The position numbers were made by a program, and so were the translations under genes. A stretch of 64,000 bases of DNA, from contig NC_052360.1 in assembly GCF_009727055.1 (NCBI RefSeq), positions 72,854,309 through 72,918,308 of the forward strand. Reading direction: 5' to 3'. Below, one piece after another: positions 47,101-57,313 of this stretch. The DNA is from Benincasa hispida. Lineage: Eukaryota > Streptophyta > Magnoliopsida > Cucurbitales > Cucurbitaceae. The notes beneath the pieces are model-generated. The model did not search any database. It was not told where the DNA came from and saw nothing but the letters and a program-made list of their open reading frames with translations. Each line of letters opens with the position of its first letter. Position 1 is the first letter of the stretch.

Positions 47101-47240
47101 AGTTGACGCACATAATGAAAGACAATGTCGTCGTCGTTGAAGGAGGCAGCACGAGAGGGTCTGCACTAGAGGAAACTTTCTCCAATTCAAGCCTTCTTCA
47201 AATGATATCAATGTCTCCTGATTCAATCCTTGCTCCATGA
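44132..47240 (+). CDS. Receptor-like pseudokinase (WAK-like, At2g46850 type)
   Basis: Three exons: 44132-44846, 44937-45020 and 46159-47240. GT-AG introns and phases (1 and 1) join cleanly into 626 residues. Order: signal peptide (1-18, MSSPFLFLFLLLPPVSGA); cysteine-rich GUB_WAK-like extracellular region with NLT/NST glycosylation sites; a CSC-DGFVGDGF segment at about 222-235; a transmembrane helix at about 268-285 (ILAPLFIIASLVGLFCIL); and a cytoplasmic kinase fold starting at FTYHELQQATRGFED. Catalytic positions are lost: VAIK lysine is histidine (VAIH), HRD-x-K is replaced by HNHLES, and DFG is GFG (VSGFGL). It is therefore predicted to be a pseudokinase at the plasma membrane, signalling, if at all, by binding partners. 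It looks most like the Arabidopsis probably-inactive kinase At2g46850; this is recalled, not searched. It is the only intact host gene in the window. Confidence 0.88.
45228..45792. mobile_element. Inverted-repeat transposon in intron 2 of the receptor-like gene
   Basis: The left end TAGGGTGTATGCGAGTTGAG and the right end ACACCCCTAA are inverted relative to each other, flanked by GAATT at 45223-45227 and 45793-45797. The interior carries ACCCAA/GGTTGAGTTGG phrases in both orientations and a (TA)n tract near 45550-45570. No ORF. The hAT-like class is a guess; a 5-base duplication is short for hAT. It accounts for half of the 1138-base intron. Confidence 0.55.
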
Positions 47241-47725
47241 ATAGTTTAATCCAATAACATGATTGATTTCTGCCCATGAAAATAGCTTCCTTTTTCTTTT
47301 CTATGTAAGTTTGCCTTTTGATTGATGAGAACTCTGCATTGGTTGTTTAGAATTTGAAGATAAATATCTTAGTGCCCACTTTGTAAAAGATATATATTTA
47401 TATATTTATATATAAAAGAACTGATAAAGCAGAGCAATGTTGTTACAAATCAATTGTGAGAACATATTGGATTAATAAAACAGAGCATACGCATGAAGGA
47501 TTGACAATCGTTGTATTTTTCACCTTATATGCCATATTTACTTGCCAAGAATTTGAATGACAAGTCATCAAAATAAAATCAAGGAAAATGGGAATGTAAT
47601 TAATTGATGCAATTTACTTGAAATTATCTAAATTGGGAATTAGGGGTAACCTAAACTTGGTTTTCATAAAACCAATCTAGAAAGAAAAAGGAAAACAACT
47701 TAGACATAAAATTTGTTTTTGACTT
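47241..47725 (+). other. 3' flank of the receptor-like gene
   Basis: The probable 3' UTR runs on from the TGA at 47238-47240. A poly(A)-signal-like AATAAA occurs at about 47476, about 235 bases after the stop, with T-rich and TTGTA-type upstream elements. No further coding sequence. Confidence 0.4.
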
Positions 47726-48459
47726 TGTTGGAGGAGAAATTTCGGACTAATTACGAATCGCCACGTCATTTACTAAATTAATGACAAAATTCTAAAATCA
47801 TCAAATTTGTGACCAATTAAGAGTTGACATGTGTCCTACATTGAAGTTGAAAACAATCTGTATTTTCGTCTTAGGCATTGGATTGAGTAAAATTAATTTC
47901 GCCCAATTTGACGTTATAATTTAGATTTTGGTTCAATCACACAAAAAATGGGCTTAATTTGGGCCTAAGTGCCAAAGTAAGCCCAAATCCAATTAACTGG
48001 GTCCTAAGCTCAAACCTATGGGCCAATCAGGGTCAAGCCCATGAAGCCCAGAGAGCTCTATAAATAGAGGATCTCTTCTCATTTCAAGGGGAGAGACTAG
48101 AGAGAATTTACTAACAAACAAAAGACTCTTGAGACTTCTGAAGCTCCTTGAAGACACAAAGACTTTTCTAAGACTTCTACTTTAAGAACGTTCGATACTT
48201 TTCTTCTTCAAGTCAAGCACATTCATTCAACCGAGAGAGAATAAGAGAATTAAGTACTAGATCGAACCACATCGCATCAAATCACCATCAACACCAACAC
48301 CAACTCAAGTTCAAGTCCACGAATTAAGATTCTCCGGAAACTTCGTGTGAACAGTCTTAAGCATAGAAACTATCAGAACAAAAAATTGTGATTTATTTAT
48401 ATTATCCAGATCAAATTCTAAAATATATTTTATACTTTCTCGCGTTTGGAAGGTGTGAC
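47726..48459. mobile_element. Candidate solo LTR
   Basis: It starts TGTTGGAGGAG and ends GGTGTGAC, with GACTT on both sides (47721-47725 and 48460-48464). A TATA-like CTATAAATAG lies at 48059-48068, followed by AGAGACTAGAGAG-type leader sequence, the normal LTR layout. The end is TG...AC rather than TG...CA, perhaps by loss of the final A. No internal region is attached. Confidence 0.5.
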
Positions 48460-49090
48460 GACTTGCAAAACAACAATATTTTTCTAATAAATTTTAAATC
48501 TATTATATAATTATAATAAATAAAAAAATGTTACGTAGAAGTGAACCCAATGACTATATTTTTTCAGTTTACATTCTGTTTTTACACATTTATGTAACTG
48601 AATCTCTCTTAAACTATAAAAGGGTAGATTCATAAGAAAAAAAAGATAGGTTGCTAATTAGAAGTGTACTCATCTGAAAAATTCTTCAAGATTTTAATCT
48701 TCCGGTGGATGTAGGCTCTTTTATTGGCTGAACCACGTATCTTCTTGTGCTCTTTTTCCTTTTCTTCTTGTTCTTTCACTACATGCAAAACGATATCTCT
48801 ATTAGAGAATAGAGGAACTCAAAATTCATTTGAGAGGTTTGAGAGAGAGACATCATTTGAAAGGGTTTTTGCTTCTGCCTTCAACTAGATCAGATTAACA
48901 TCTTATTAAGAAAAATCACTTATCACGTGTTTGGTTTTCAAGCAGACTATGTGAGTGAATCTCGTCCTTTTGTTTCACCAAACCAATTTGAGTTTCTTGG
49001 ACCTTCAGTCTTTTGTGGGCTCCTTTTTCTTCCTTGTTGTTCAATAAACAGTTGGGCCTGAGAAAGAAATCTAGTGTAGTGAGCCAAACA
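48460..49090 (+). other. Probable 5' LTR or leader of the old plus-strand copia element
   Basis: The stretch ends CCAAACA three bases before the primer-binding site at 49094, the usual spacing for an LTR edge. A TATA-like AACTATAAAAGG lies near 48612. The LTR start could not be fixed and no second LTR is in the window. Confidence 0.4.
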
Positions 49091-49093
49091 AAA

Positions 49094-49105
49094 TGGTATC
49101 AGAGC
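49094..49105 (+). other. Primer-binding site
   Basis: TGGTATCAGAGC, a perfect match to the initiator-methionine tRNA complement used by copia elements. Confidence 0.85.
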
Positions 49106-49161
49106 AAATTTGACTTCAAGAAAGCAAACTTTGGAGGTTCAGGATTCCGAATCATACTTGA

Positions 49162-49984
49162 AATGGCAATGGCAAGACTTGAGATTGAACAATTCAATGG
49201 AAAGAGTGATTTTACCTTATGAAAAGCCAAAATCAGAGCCTTACTCGGTCAGCAAAAAGCTCACAAGGCCCTCATTGATCCATAAAAATTTCCAACCTCT
49301 ATGTCTGCACAAGAAAAATAAGATATGGAATTAACAACATATGGAACACTAATTTTGAATCTCAATGATAGTGTTCTAAGGTAGATAATTGAAGAAGAAA
49401 CAACATACAAGATTTGAACCAAGTTAGAAGAATTGTATGCAACTAAAGATCTCTCAATCACCCCCTTCTAAGTCTTTGATAAACAATTTAGATGAGTTCA
49501 AGAATATTGTATCCGAATTCAAAAGTCTTGGGGAGAAACTAGATGATGAGTGAGGCCTATGTGCTTCTTAATTCTTTACCCAAATCCTACAGAGAGGTGA
49601 AAAGTGCACTAAAATATGGCAGAGAATCTATAACTACGAACTCAATCATCATATTAGCCCTAAAACTAAAGAAATTGAGCTTCGGTCCTCCAAAAGAGAT
49701 CAACCTAATGGAGAAGGTTTGTTTATGAAAGGAAAACCTTAATCTAATCAGTTGAAGAATGAAAAACAACAATTAAATGATGAAAGTAAGTCAAAATAGA
49801 AGATGAGATGTAAGTACTGTAAGAAGAAAAGTAATTTGATCAAAGACTACTTCATTTTGAAAAGGAAAAACCAAAAAAAGAAGAAAGATGTCAAGGGCCA
49901 ACAACTTGAGATATCCATTATTGAGAGCTCCTATGTCTATATAGATGCCCTTGCAACTACCCAAGACCAAGCCAATCAAGTTAG
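49162..49984 (+). pseudogene. Copia gag of the old element, decayed
   Basis: Start MAMARLEIEQFNGKSDFTL at 49162, then a stop where tryptophan is expected. Downstream pieces include KAKIRALLGQQKAHKALIDP, the UBN2-like LLNSLPKSYREVKSALKYG (about 49560-49620) and a broken zinc knuckle, CKYCKKKSNLIKDYF (about 49807-49850), lacking its histidine and last cysteine. It is interrupted at 49985 by a solo LTR. The element's protease resumes at 54690. Confidence 0.75.
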
Positions 49985-51433
49985 TGAAGGAAATCGGACA
50001 TGAGGATTTCCATGAGCAACGAAATGATCGTTCCAAATTTCATTCGTATATGAACATTAACAATTACAATCAAGAAACTTACAGGCTATGCATACAACAA
50101 AATTACAACATGCTTTTCTAAGATCAAGGGAAGAATTACACATACCTTTGAAGACTCATCTTTAATCTCCTTGATCACGAACGCTCGAACAATCAACATG
50201 ATTTACTACACTACACGATCACAGGGACCACAAACAAACCGAACTCCAAGACAACGAACATAGCGAATGGCCTAAAAAAACCTCGACTATGTCGAGCTGA
50301 GTACGATACCACCACAATAGCTAGCTTGGAATTTTTGGTGTGAGAATCTAGAAGCGTGGGCTCTGTGTGGACTTGGTTAAAGGAAGAGATTGGAAGAAGA
50401 ACAATCGTGTAAACGATTGAGCAAGTGGGAGACGACAAGGTCTATCATATAGATGATGCCCAATCGTTTAGAAGAAGCTCCGCGATTGTTTAGCAAAAGG
50501 TCCGCGATCATTTAGCTAATCGGCCAGCTGAGTGATCTATCATATAGAGTCATTCCACGATCGTCTAGTCTCTCTTTAGTTGTCGTTTAGTAAAACTTAT
50601 TCACTTGACAGCCACCGTAAGTAATTTCCGAGAATGGAAATCTCAATGCAAGAACTTTTTTTTTTTAATTTAGGAAAACATTTTTTCTTTTTATCTCACA
50701 GTTACCATGAAACCACCAATAGCCTCCCACTCAATTGGTTAATAGAGAAAAAGAGATAATTATCCAATAATTAATATTATTATAAATATATATGATAACC
50801 AACTTACCATACTATTTATAACCTATAGTTTTAATATTTCATCTCATGAAACATATAAACCATATCTCTTTTTCTATTCCATGGTTCTTAATATAAATCT
50901 CATTTACATTAATCTTCCACTTGATGTATCTTATACATCACACCGATCATATCATATATAATTGAATTACCTCTTGTCAATTTAAAATTTTCAAATCAAC
51001 ACAAAGAACTGATTCTCAACTTGAATTCATTGAGCTACCAAGGGGACCTTATGGACCTGTAGCTCGAAGCTCCAACAGTATGTGAATAACTGACTAAACT
51101 CTTTAGTCACGGGATCCACCATCTGTTAACTGCCAGACACTCCACTAAAGACCGATAGCTGAACTCTCCTTACTTCAGATATATTATGTGTCCATATCAA
51201 CCAATTAATAGTGCGATAACCCTTCCTAAGTATAGCTGGGCCAATAACCGTTATGCCTCTGTAGTTACATCTAACTCCTTAAGTACCACTGATCCCTCTA
51301 ATGAACATAAGTCATAGTCCTACTATGACTGAGTCCTCTCTTCCAAAGAGAAGCTGTGGCCACTATGTTCAAGCCCCAAAATCAGCCTTTAAAGGAGTAA
51401 TCTATCTACTTACCCTTGCTTCGAGGAAGGAGT

Positions 51434-52064
51434 TATTAGGATACTTATTCTTGATATCTTTACTATCGAAACATGTTGATACAATCTTTCGAAAAAGGAA
51501 CTAAACGATGAACAACTTCTTTATTAAACGATAAGAGTCAACAAGATTAAATGGTCGCTCACAGTTAATACTCAATCGTTTATCAAATACTAAACGATCG
51601 TTTATAAATTCTACCCGATTGCTCAATAATACTAAACGATCACTTACAAAATACTCCGCGATGCTCACAAACTCCTACACGATCGCTTGCTGAACTATTA
51701 CACGATCGCTTACCAATCTCTACGCGATCGCCTACCAATTACTATACGATCGTTTACGAAATGCTACACGATCGCTGGGCTCTGCTACACGATGACTTAT
51801 TTTTACTACACGATCGCCTGGTGGAAGTAGACGATGAGCGGCACACTGCGATGGCTTCTCTATGACAGTGTCTTTTGAACTCCCACTCTCGAGAGCTCTC
51901 TTTCCTCACTTCTAATATTCAGACTTTGTTACCTCTCTTTCCGTTTCCTTCTTCTTTTAAACTTCCGTTTCTCCCAACGAAATTAGAAGTCATTCTTAAC
52001 CGATTCAACCACCTCTCCTTTATTCTTTCTTTCTTGATATTGCCACATAATTAGGGTCCTATCA
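51434..52064 (-). repeat. Gypsy 3' LTR
   Basis: 631 bases, plus reading TATTAGGATAC (TG changed to TA) to CCTATCA. It contains a run of ACACGATCGCTTACC-type motifs at 51595-51840, about every 24 bases. Confidence 0.85.
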
Positions 52065-52872
52065 TTACCTCCGCCCTCCACTTTTACCTTGTTCTCAAGG
52101 TAAAGCTTTGGTTTCCCACCCCATTTCTTTAGCTGCGTCACATGAAACACTGAACATATCGCGTAGTGTAAGCTACTGATTCGACTAAGCTTTGGGTTCA
52201 GTTTGTAAGCTACTGATCCGACTTTATCCACTGCCTGATGTGCTCTGTAATACTTGGGAGATAATTTCACATTCTGCTTTTGCGAAACTCCAACATCACG
52301 TCGCTCCCTGTCAACAGACTTCCTCACTTTATCTGGAGCCACCTTCATGTGCTCCCTAAGCACGCGCAATGCAGAATATCTGTCTCACATTTGTTGGCCC
52401 AAAGTCGCATTGGTTGTACAATCATTCCTATAGTAAATCAACATTAGAGGTTGTTGTTCATACACAATCTGAAAAGGGACCAAGCCAGTAGGAACTTTAT
52501 GCGTAGTGTTCTTCCAATATTCCGCCTAATGCCATAGTTCAACCATCCTTTCAGTAGCTTACCACAGCAGCACCTCTAATTCATTTCCACGCTGTGATTC
52601 ACCTCCTCTGTCTGACCTTCAAACTGAGGTTGAGAAGCTGAACTGTGATGGAGTTTGGCGCCCGACAGTTCGAACAACTCTTGCCGCAAGTGATTCACAA
52701 TCACCTTGTCTTGGCCCGTGACAATGGACTTTGACACCTTATGCAGTTTAATCATTTCTCTACAAAATGTATTAACTTCAATACCAACATTTAAAGGGTG
52801 TCTCAACGGCAAGAAATGAACATACTCCACAGATCGATATGCTTCCACATTCATTTCTTGTTTAGTAGTCAA
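52065..52872 (-). pseudogene. Gypsy integrase fragments and polypurine tract
   Basis: 52576-52872 shows the end of the integrase core (FCREMIKLHKVSKSIVTGQ, HHSSASQPQFEGQTEEVN). 51983-52369 shows the C-terminal domain (KLSPKYYRAHQAVDKVGSVAYKL, split here: LSPKYYRAHQ and KVGSVAYKLNPKLSRI, then SVFHVTQLKKW). The frame between them is broken. GTGGAGGGCGGAGGTAA on the minus strand at 52065-52081 is the polypurine tract. The start of integrase and all of RT are missing. Confidence 0.75.
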
Positions 52873-52905
52873 GAATCTCCCGCAGATCGATCCTTTTCTT
52901 AATGA

Positions 52906-53433
52906 TCAGAATCGGGCTATCATCCTTTTCTTCAAGTCTTCCCAATCTTTGAACCACTCTCTGTCTACCTCTGATCGGTACCAGTCTAATGCGATGCCTT
53001 CAAAATTCTTAACCGCCACTGTCATCTTCTCAAATTCATTCAACTTATGAACTTGAAAATAACGGTCTGCTCTGTATAGCCATGCGTCCGAATCGCTTCC
53101 CCTGAACATCGACATTTCTACTTTCTTGAATTCACTCCGGTCGCCATTCACTTCTTCACTGGATGTTTTCACTGAACTGTTTGTTCCACACCCCTTATTG
53201 GCATTCGATACTTCTACCTCTTCTGTCACCTTTACTTTTTCTTTGGTCATTTCCGTAACATAGAAAACGAGCATTTCTTGATGTTTCCATGTCTGCAACT
53301 CCAATCTCTCAATACTCTTTGCTATCGATGCCAACTTCTCCTCTATGGTTGACACCTTTTGTATTTCGACTTTGAATCCTACGATCTCTTGTTCTAGTAA
53401 TTCCAGTTTCTCTTCAAAATATTTTTGAATCAT
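52906..53433 (-). pseudogene. Gypsy gag fragment
   Basis: An open frame of 175 residues. An N-terminal coiled coil (KYFEEKLELLEQEIVGFKVE) is followed by an acidic linker and the start of the retrotransposon gag domain (EMSMFRGSDSDAWLYRADRY, then FEGIALDWYRSEVDREWF and LKKRMIARF). It ends where the internal deletion begins, so the zinc knuckle is missing. MIQKYF near 53433 follows the primer-binding region by about 20 bases. Confidence 0.8.
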
Positions 53434-53439
53434 GCTTGC

Positions 53440-53464
53440 CCAGATGATTACTGTGATATCAATT
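53440..53464 (-). other. Gypsy primer-binding-site region
   Basis: The minus strand after the 5' LTR reads AATTGATATCACAGTAATC. TGATATCACAG is a loose match to the initiator-methionine type TGGTATCAGAG. Confidence 0.45.
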
Positions 53465-54082
53465 TGTTAGGATACTGATTCTTGAAATCTTTACTATCGA
53501 AACGTGTTGATACAATCTTTTGAAAAAGGAACTAAACAATGAACAACTTCTTTATTAAATGATAAAAGTCAACAAGATTAAATGGTTGCTTACAGTTGAT
53601 ACTCGATCATTTATTCGTTTACAAATTCTACACGATCGCTCAATGTTACTAAACGATCGCTTACAAAATACTTCGTGATCGCTCACAAACTCCTACATGA
53701 TCGCTTACCGAACTATTACACGATTGCTTACTAGCCTCTACGTGATCGCTTACCAATTACTATACAATAGCCTACCAAATGCTACATGATCGCTAGGCTC
53801 CGCTACACAATGACTTAGTTTTACTACACGATCGCCTGATGGAAGTAGACAATTATCGGCACACTGCGATGGCTTCTCCACGACATCGTCTTCCAAACTC
53901 CCACTCTCAAGAGCTTTCCTTCCTCACTTCTGATATTCAAACTTCGCTACCTCTCTTTCCATTTCCTTCTTCTTTTAAACCTTAATTTCTCTCAACGAAA
54001 TTGGAAGTCATTCTTAACCGATTCAACCACCTCTCCTCTATTTTTTCTTTCTTGATATTGTCACATAATTGGGGTTTTATCA
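53465..54082 (-). repeat. Gypsy 5' LTR
   Basis: 618 bases, plus reading TGTTAGGATAC to TTTTATCA. It aligns with 51434-52064 throughout, including the CGATCG motif array (about 53610-53840). Confidence 0.85.
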
Positions 54083-54689
54083 GAAGTGAATTCCATCTTG
54101 TGTACTGAGTTCCCAGCTCCTAAATCAGACAAGTCTCCAAAAAGTAAGCATGTTGAGTTGGCAATCTGGCCACTCTCACCCATACTAATCAAAGGACCGC
54201 CTTTAAAGACAGGAGTTTCCAAAACACTCAAGATTGATGTCATGTCACCTATGGTCATTTAGGTGAGATGTAAGTCTCTAGTATCAACGACGTTATATAC
54301 AGAGACTAGTCATCTCGTGGTGCGGTCTTATACAAACTTTTTATATAGGATACCCCCGATCACATGTCTCCACATGAATGGTCAGGATCTACCATCTGGA
54401 GTAGTTCACAACACTTGCAAACCTCTACAAAGCTGGTTGTATCCGTAGTTTTACCGTGATCAGGAATCCCTCCTTAATCCTTATACTACAGACCTATTTA
54501 GGTTATCACTGAAGACATGATCCACTTGTATATCTCATATACATGCTTAAGTTTACATACAATAACCATGGAGCTATGTTTATTGGATATGAATAAAGGC
54601 CATATAAAATAACTCTTATTTTATTCATAAAAATTTGTATAGATCAGAAACTACGAGACTTCGGGAGAATTAGGACACCAATCCCAACA

Positions 54690-55130
54690 GTTAGCCCTTT
54701 AGGGAAACATGATTGGGTTTTTTTATTCCAGATGCCTCTATCATATGACTCCCTTCAAACCTTGGTTCAACACTTATAAAGAAATCAATGGAGAGCCAGT
54801 CTACATGAGAAATAATTAGGCATGCCAAATTATTGGGATTGAATCAGCTTCATTGAAGCTAAATGATGGAACTATAAAACTCTTAAGGCATGTTAGGCAT
54901 GTTCCACATCTTAAAAGAAATTTAATCTCTTTAGGGATGTTTGACTCTTTAGAAATGTTTGACTCTTTAGAGTGTGAGTATAGAGGAAAAGGTGGCTATC
55001 TAGAAGTTCTTAAGGTTTCCAAAGTTGTTTTGACTGGTGAAAAGGTAAACAACTTCTTCATTGTGAAAGGAGTTGAAATGGTGAATGAGGCTTATTTAGT
55101 TACTTCATTAGAATTGATTGAGGTTAACAT
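54690..55130 (+). pseudogene. Copia protease region of the old element
   Basis: Resumes the element interrupted at 49985. It shows the region after the protease active site (YHMTPFKPWFNTYKEINGEP in a broken frame near 54740-54800) and then the open frame ASLKLNDGTIKLLRHVRHVP and LKRNLISLGMFDSLE, with MFDSLE duplicated in tandem. It is cut at 55131 by the next element; the rest should lie beyond the right edge of the window. Confidence 0.7.
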
Positions 55131-57206
55131 TGAAGGAAATCGAACACGAGGATTTCCATAAGCAGCGGAAAGATCATTTCAAATTACAATCATTTATGAA
55201 CTTTACAATTACAATCTAAAAAATAAAGACATACAGTTATGCATTAATTACAGAAATTACAACATGATATATATAAAAGATCAAGAACAAATGCTACACA
55301 CTTTTACAGACTCATCGCCAAGCTCCTTGTTGACGAACGCTCGATCACAGCAACACTCGAACGCTCGTCCAACACGACCGCTGTACTGCACGAACATTGC
55401 ACACTCGAACTCAGTGATCGCCTTGGTCACGAACACCCCAACAACACGAACGACCTCCACAGAACCTCGACAGTATTGAGTTGAGTATGACACCACCAAG
55501 AAGGCTACCTTGGTATTTTCGGTGTGATAATCCAGAGGGTGGGCTCTATGTGGACTTGGTTTGAGGTAGAAAGCAAGAGGAAATGCAATCGTATAAATGA
55601 TTGAGCAAGTGGGAGATGAAAAAAACCTATCGTATAGGTCGATGCCCAATCGTTTAGGAAAAGATAAGCGATCGTCTAGCAAAAGCTATGCGATCATTTA
55701 GCTCATCGCTTAGTTGAGTGTCTGTTGTCTACTAACACTCCACGATAGTTTACCTCATCCAAGCTGTTGCTTAGTAAATCCTATTTAATTGACAACTTCC
55801 GTGAGAATTTTTCCGAGATTTCTCAACCTTGTAAAAACTTACTAAAATTAGGAAAACATTTTTCCTTTTATATCACAGTTACCATGAAACCACCAATAAC
55901 CTCCCACTCAATTAGTTATTAGAGAAAAAGATTTAATTATCCAATAATTAACATTATTATAAATATAAATGATAACCAACTTATCATACTATATTTATAA
56001 CCTATAGTTTTAATATTTCATCTCATGAAACATATAAACCATAGTTCTTTTTCTATTCCATGGACTTAATGTAAATCTCATTTACATGAATCCTCCACTA
56101 GATGTATCTCATACATCATATCGATCATATAATATATAATCGAATTACCTCTTGTAAATTTGAACATTTCAAATCAACACCAAGAACTGATCCTCAACTG
56201 AATCCATTGAGCTACCAAGGGTACCTTATGAACATGTAGCACGAAGCTCCAACGGTACGTGAATAACTGGCTAAACTCAATAGTCACGAGATCCACCATC
56301 CGTTAACTACCAGGTACTCCACTAAAGACTGATAGCTGAACTCTCCTTACCACAGATATATTATGTGTGCATCTTAACTAATCAACAGTGTGACAACCCT
56401 TAACAGATCGCTCGTAAATACAACTTGGCCAATAACCATTATGCCCCTGTAGTTACATCTAACTCCTTAAGTACCACTAAGCCTCTAATGAACATAAGTC
56501 ATAGTCCTACTATGATCGAGTCCTCTCTTCCAAAGAGAAGCTGTTGCCACTATGTTCAAGCCCCATAATTAGCCCTTAAGGGAGCAATCTATCTACTTAT
56601 ATCTACTTTGTGAAAGAAGTGAATTCCATCTTGTGTATTGAGTTCCTAGCTCTCAAATCAGACAAGCCCCCAAAAAGGTAGGCATGTTGAGTTGGCAATC
56701 TGGCCACTTTCACCCATATTAATCAAAGGACCCCTTAAAGACAGGAGTTCCCAAAATACTTAGGATTGAGGTTATGTCAACTATGGTCGTTTGGGTGAGA
56801 TTTAAGTCTCTAGTATCAACGACTTTATATACAGAGTCTAGTCATCTCGTGGTTCGATCTTATGGACACCCCCGCTTGCATGTCTTCACATGAATGGTCA
56901 GGATCTACCATCTGTAGTAGTTTACAATGCTTGCAAACTTCTACAAAGCGGGTCGTATCCATAGTGTCACCAGGATCATGTATCCCACCTTAATTCTTAT
57001 ACTACAGACCTATTTAGGTTATCACTTAAGGCATGATCCACTTGTATATCACATATACATGCTTAAGATTACATAAGATAACCACAAAGCTTTGTTTATT
57101 GGATATGAGTAAATGCTAGAATGAAATAACAGTTATTTTATTCATAAAATAATGTATATCATTACAAACAACGAGACTATGGGAGAATTAGGACATGAAT
57201 CCCAAC
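55131..57206 (-). repeat. 3' LTR of the right-hand copia element
   Basis: 2076 bases, plus reading TGAAGGAAATCG to ATCCCAACA, adjoining the polypurine tract at 57207. It matches the solo LTR at 49985-54689. It contains CAATCGTTTAG/GCGATCGTCTAG motifs at about 55640-55720. The left flank is AACAT (55126-55130); its partner would be outside the window. Confidence 0.85.
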
Positions 57207-57310
57207 AATCTCCCACTTGTCCTAATGCCTCAGGAGGCTAATGTACAATACAATATAAAACATGTACAATATACAATAAACTAGGGCATACCCAGTATCA
57301 TCTCCCACTT
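57207..57310 (-). other. Double polypurine-tract region
   Basis: The minus strand carries AAGTGGGAGATTGTTGGG at the LTR edge and GGCAAGTGGGAGATGATACT about 90 bases upstream of it, the same pair as at 11128-11232. Confidence 0.65.
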
Positions 57311-57313
57311 GCC

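Larger units (their letters stand above)
51434..54082 (-). mobile_element. Internally deleted Ty3/gypsy retrotransposon
   Basis: Two LTRs, 51434-52064 and 53465-54082, enclose 1.4 kb. On the minus strand the order is 5' LTR (right), gag fragment, integrase fragments, polypurine tract, 3' LTR (left). Protease, RT, RNase H and most of integrase are deleted. Flanks GGAGT (51429-51433) and GAAGT (54083-54087) fit a 5-base duplication with one change; the uninterrupted copy at about 56616 reads GAAGT. Confidence 0.85.
49985..54689 (-). mobile_element. Solo LTR with nested gypsy element
   Basis: Plus reading TGAAGGAAATCG to ATCCCAACA, with the target duplication GTTAG at 49980-49984 and 54690-54694. 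It aligns with the LTR at 55131-57206 once the gypsy insertion at 51434-54082 is removed (about 2.05 kb against 2.08 kb). No internal genes belong to it, so it is best explained as LTR-LTR recombination. It inserted into the old copia gag/protease region. Confidence 0.85.

Noticed and set aside
46942..47277. 111-codon minus-strand frame
   Set aside because: Antisense to the kinase-like exon; mirrors its codon bias.
51595..51840. Regularly spaced CGATCG units resembling a CRISPR array
   Set aside because: Degenerate repeats without true unique spacers, inside a plant LTR and present in both LTRs.
55281..55682. 133-codon minus-strand frame in the copia LTR
   Set aside because: Inside the long LTR; the corresponding frame in the solo LTR copy (50211-50438) is broken up.
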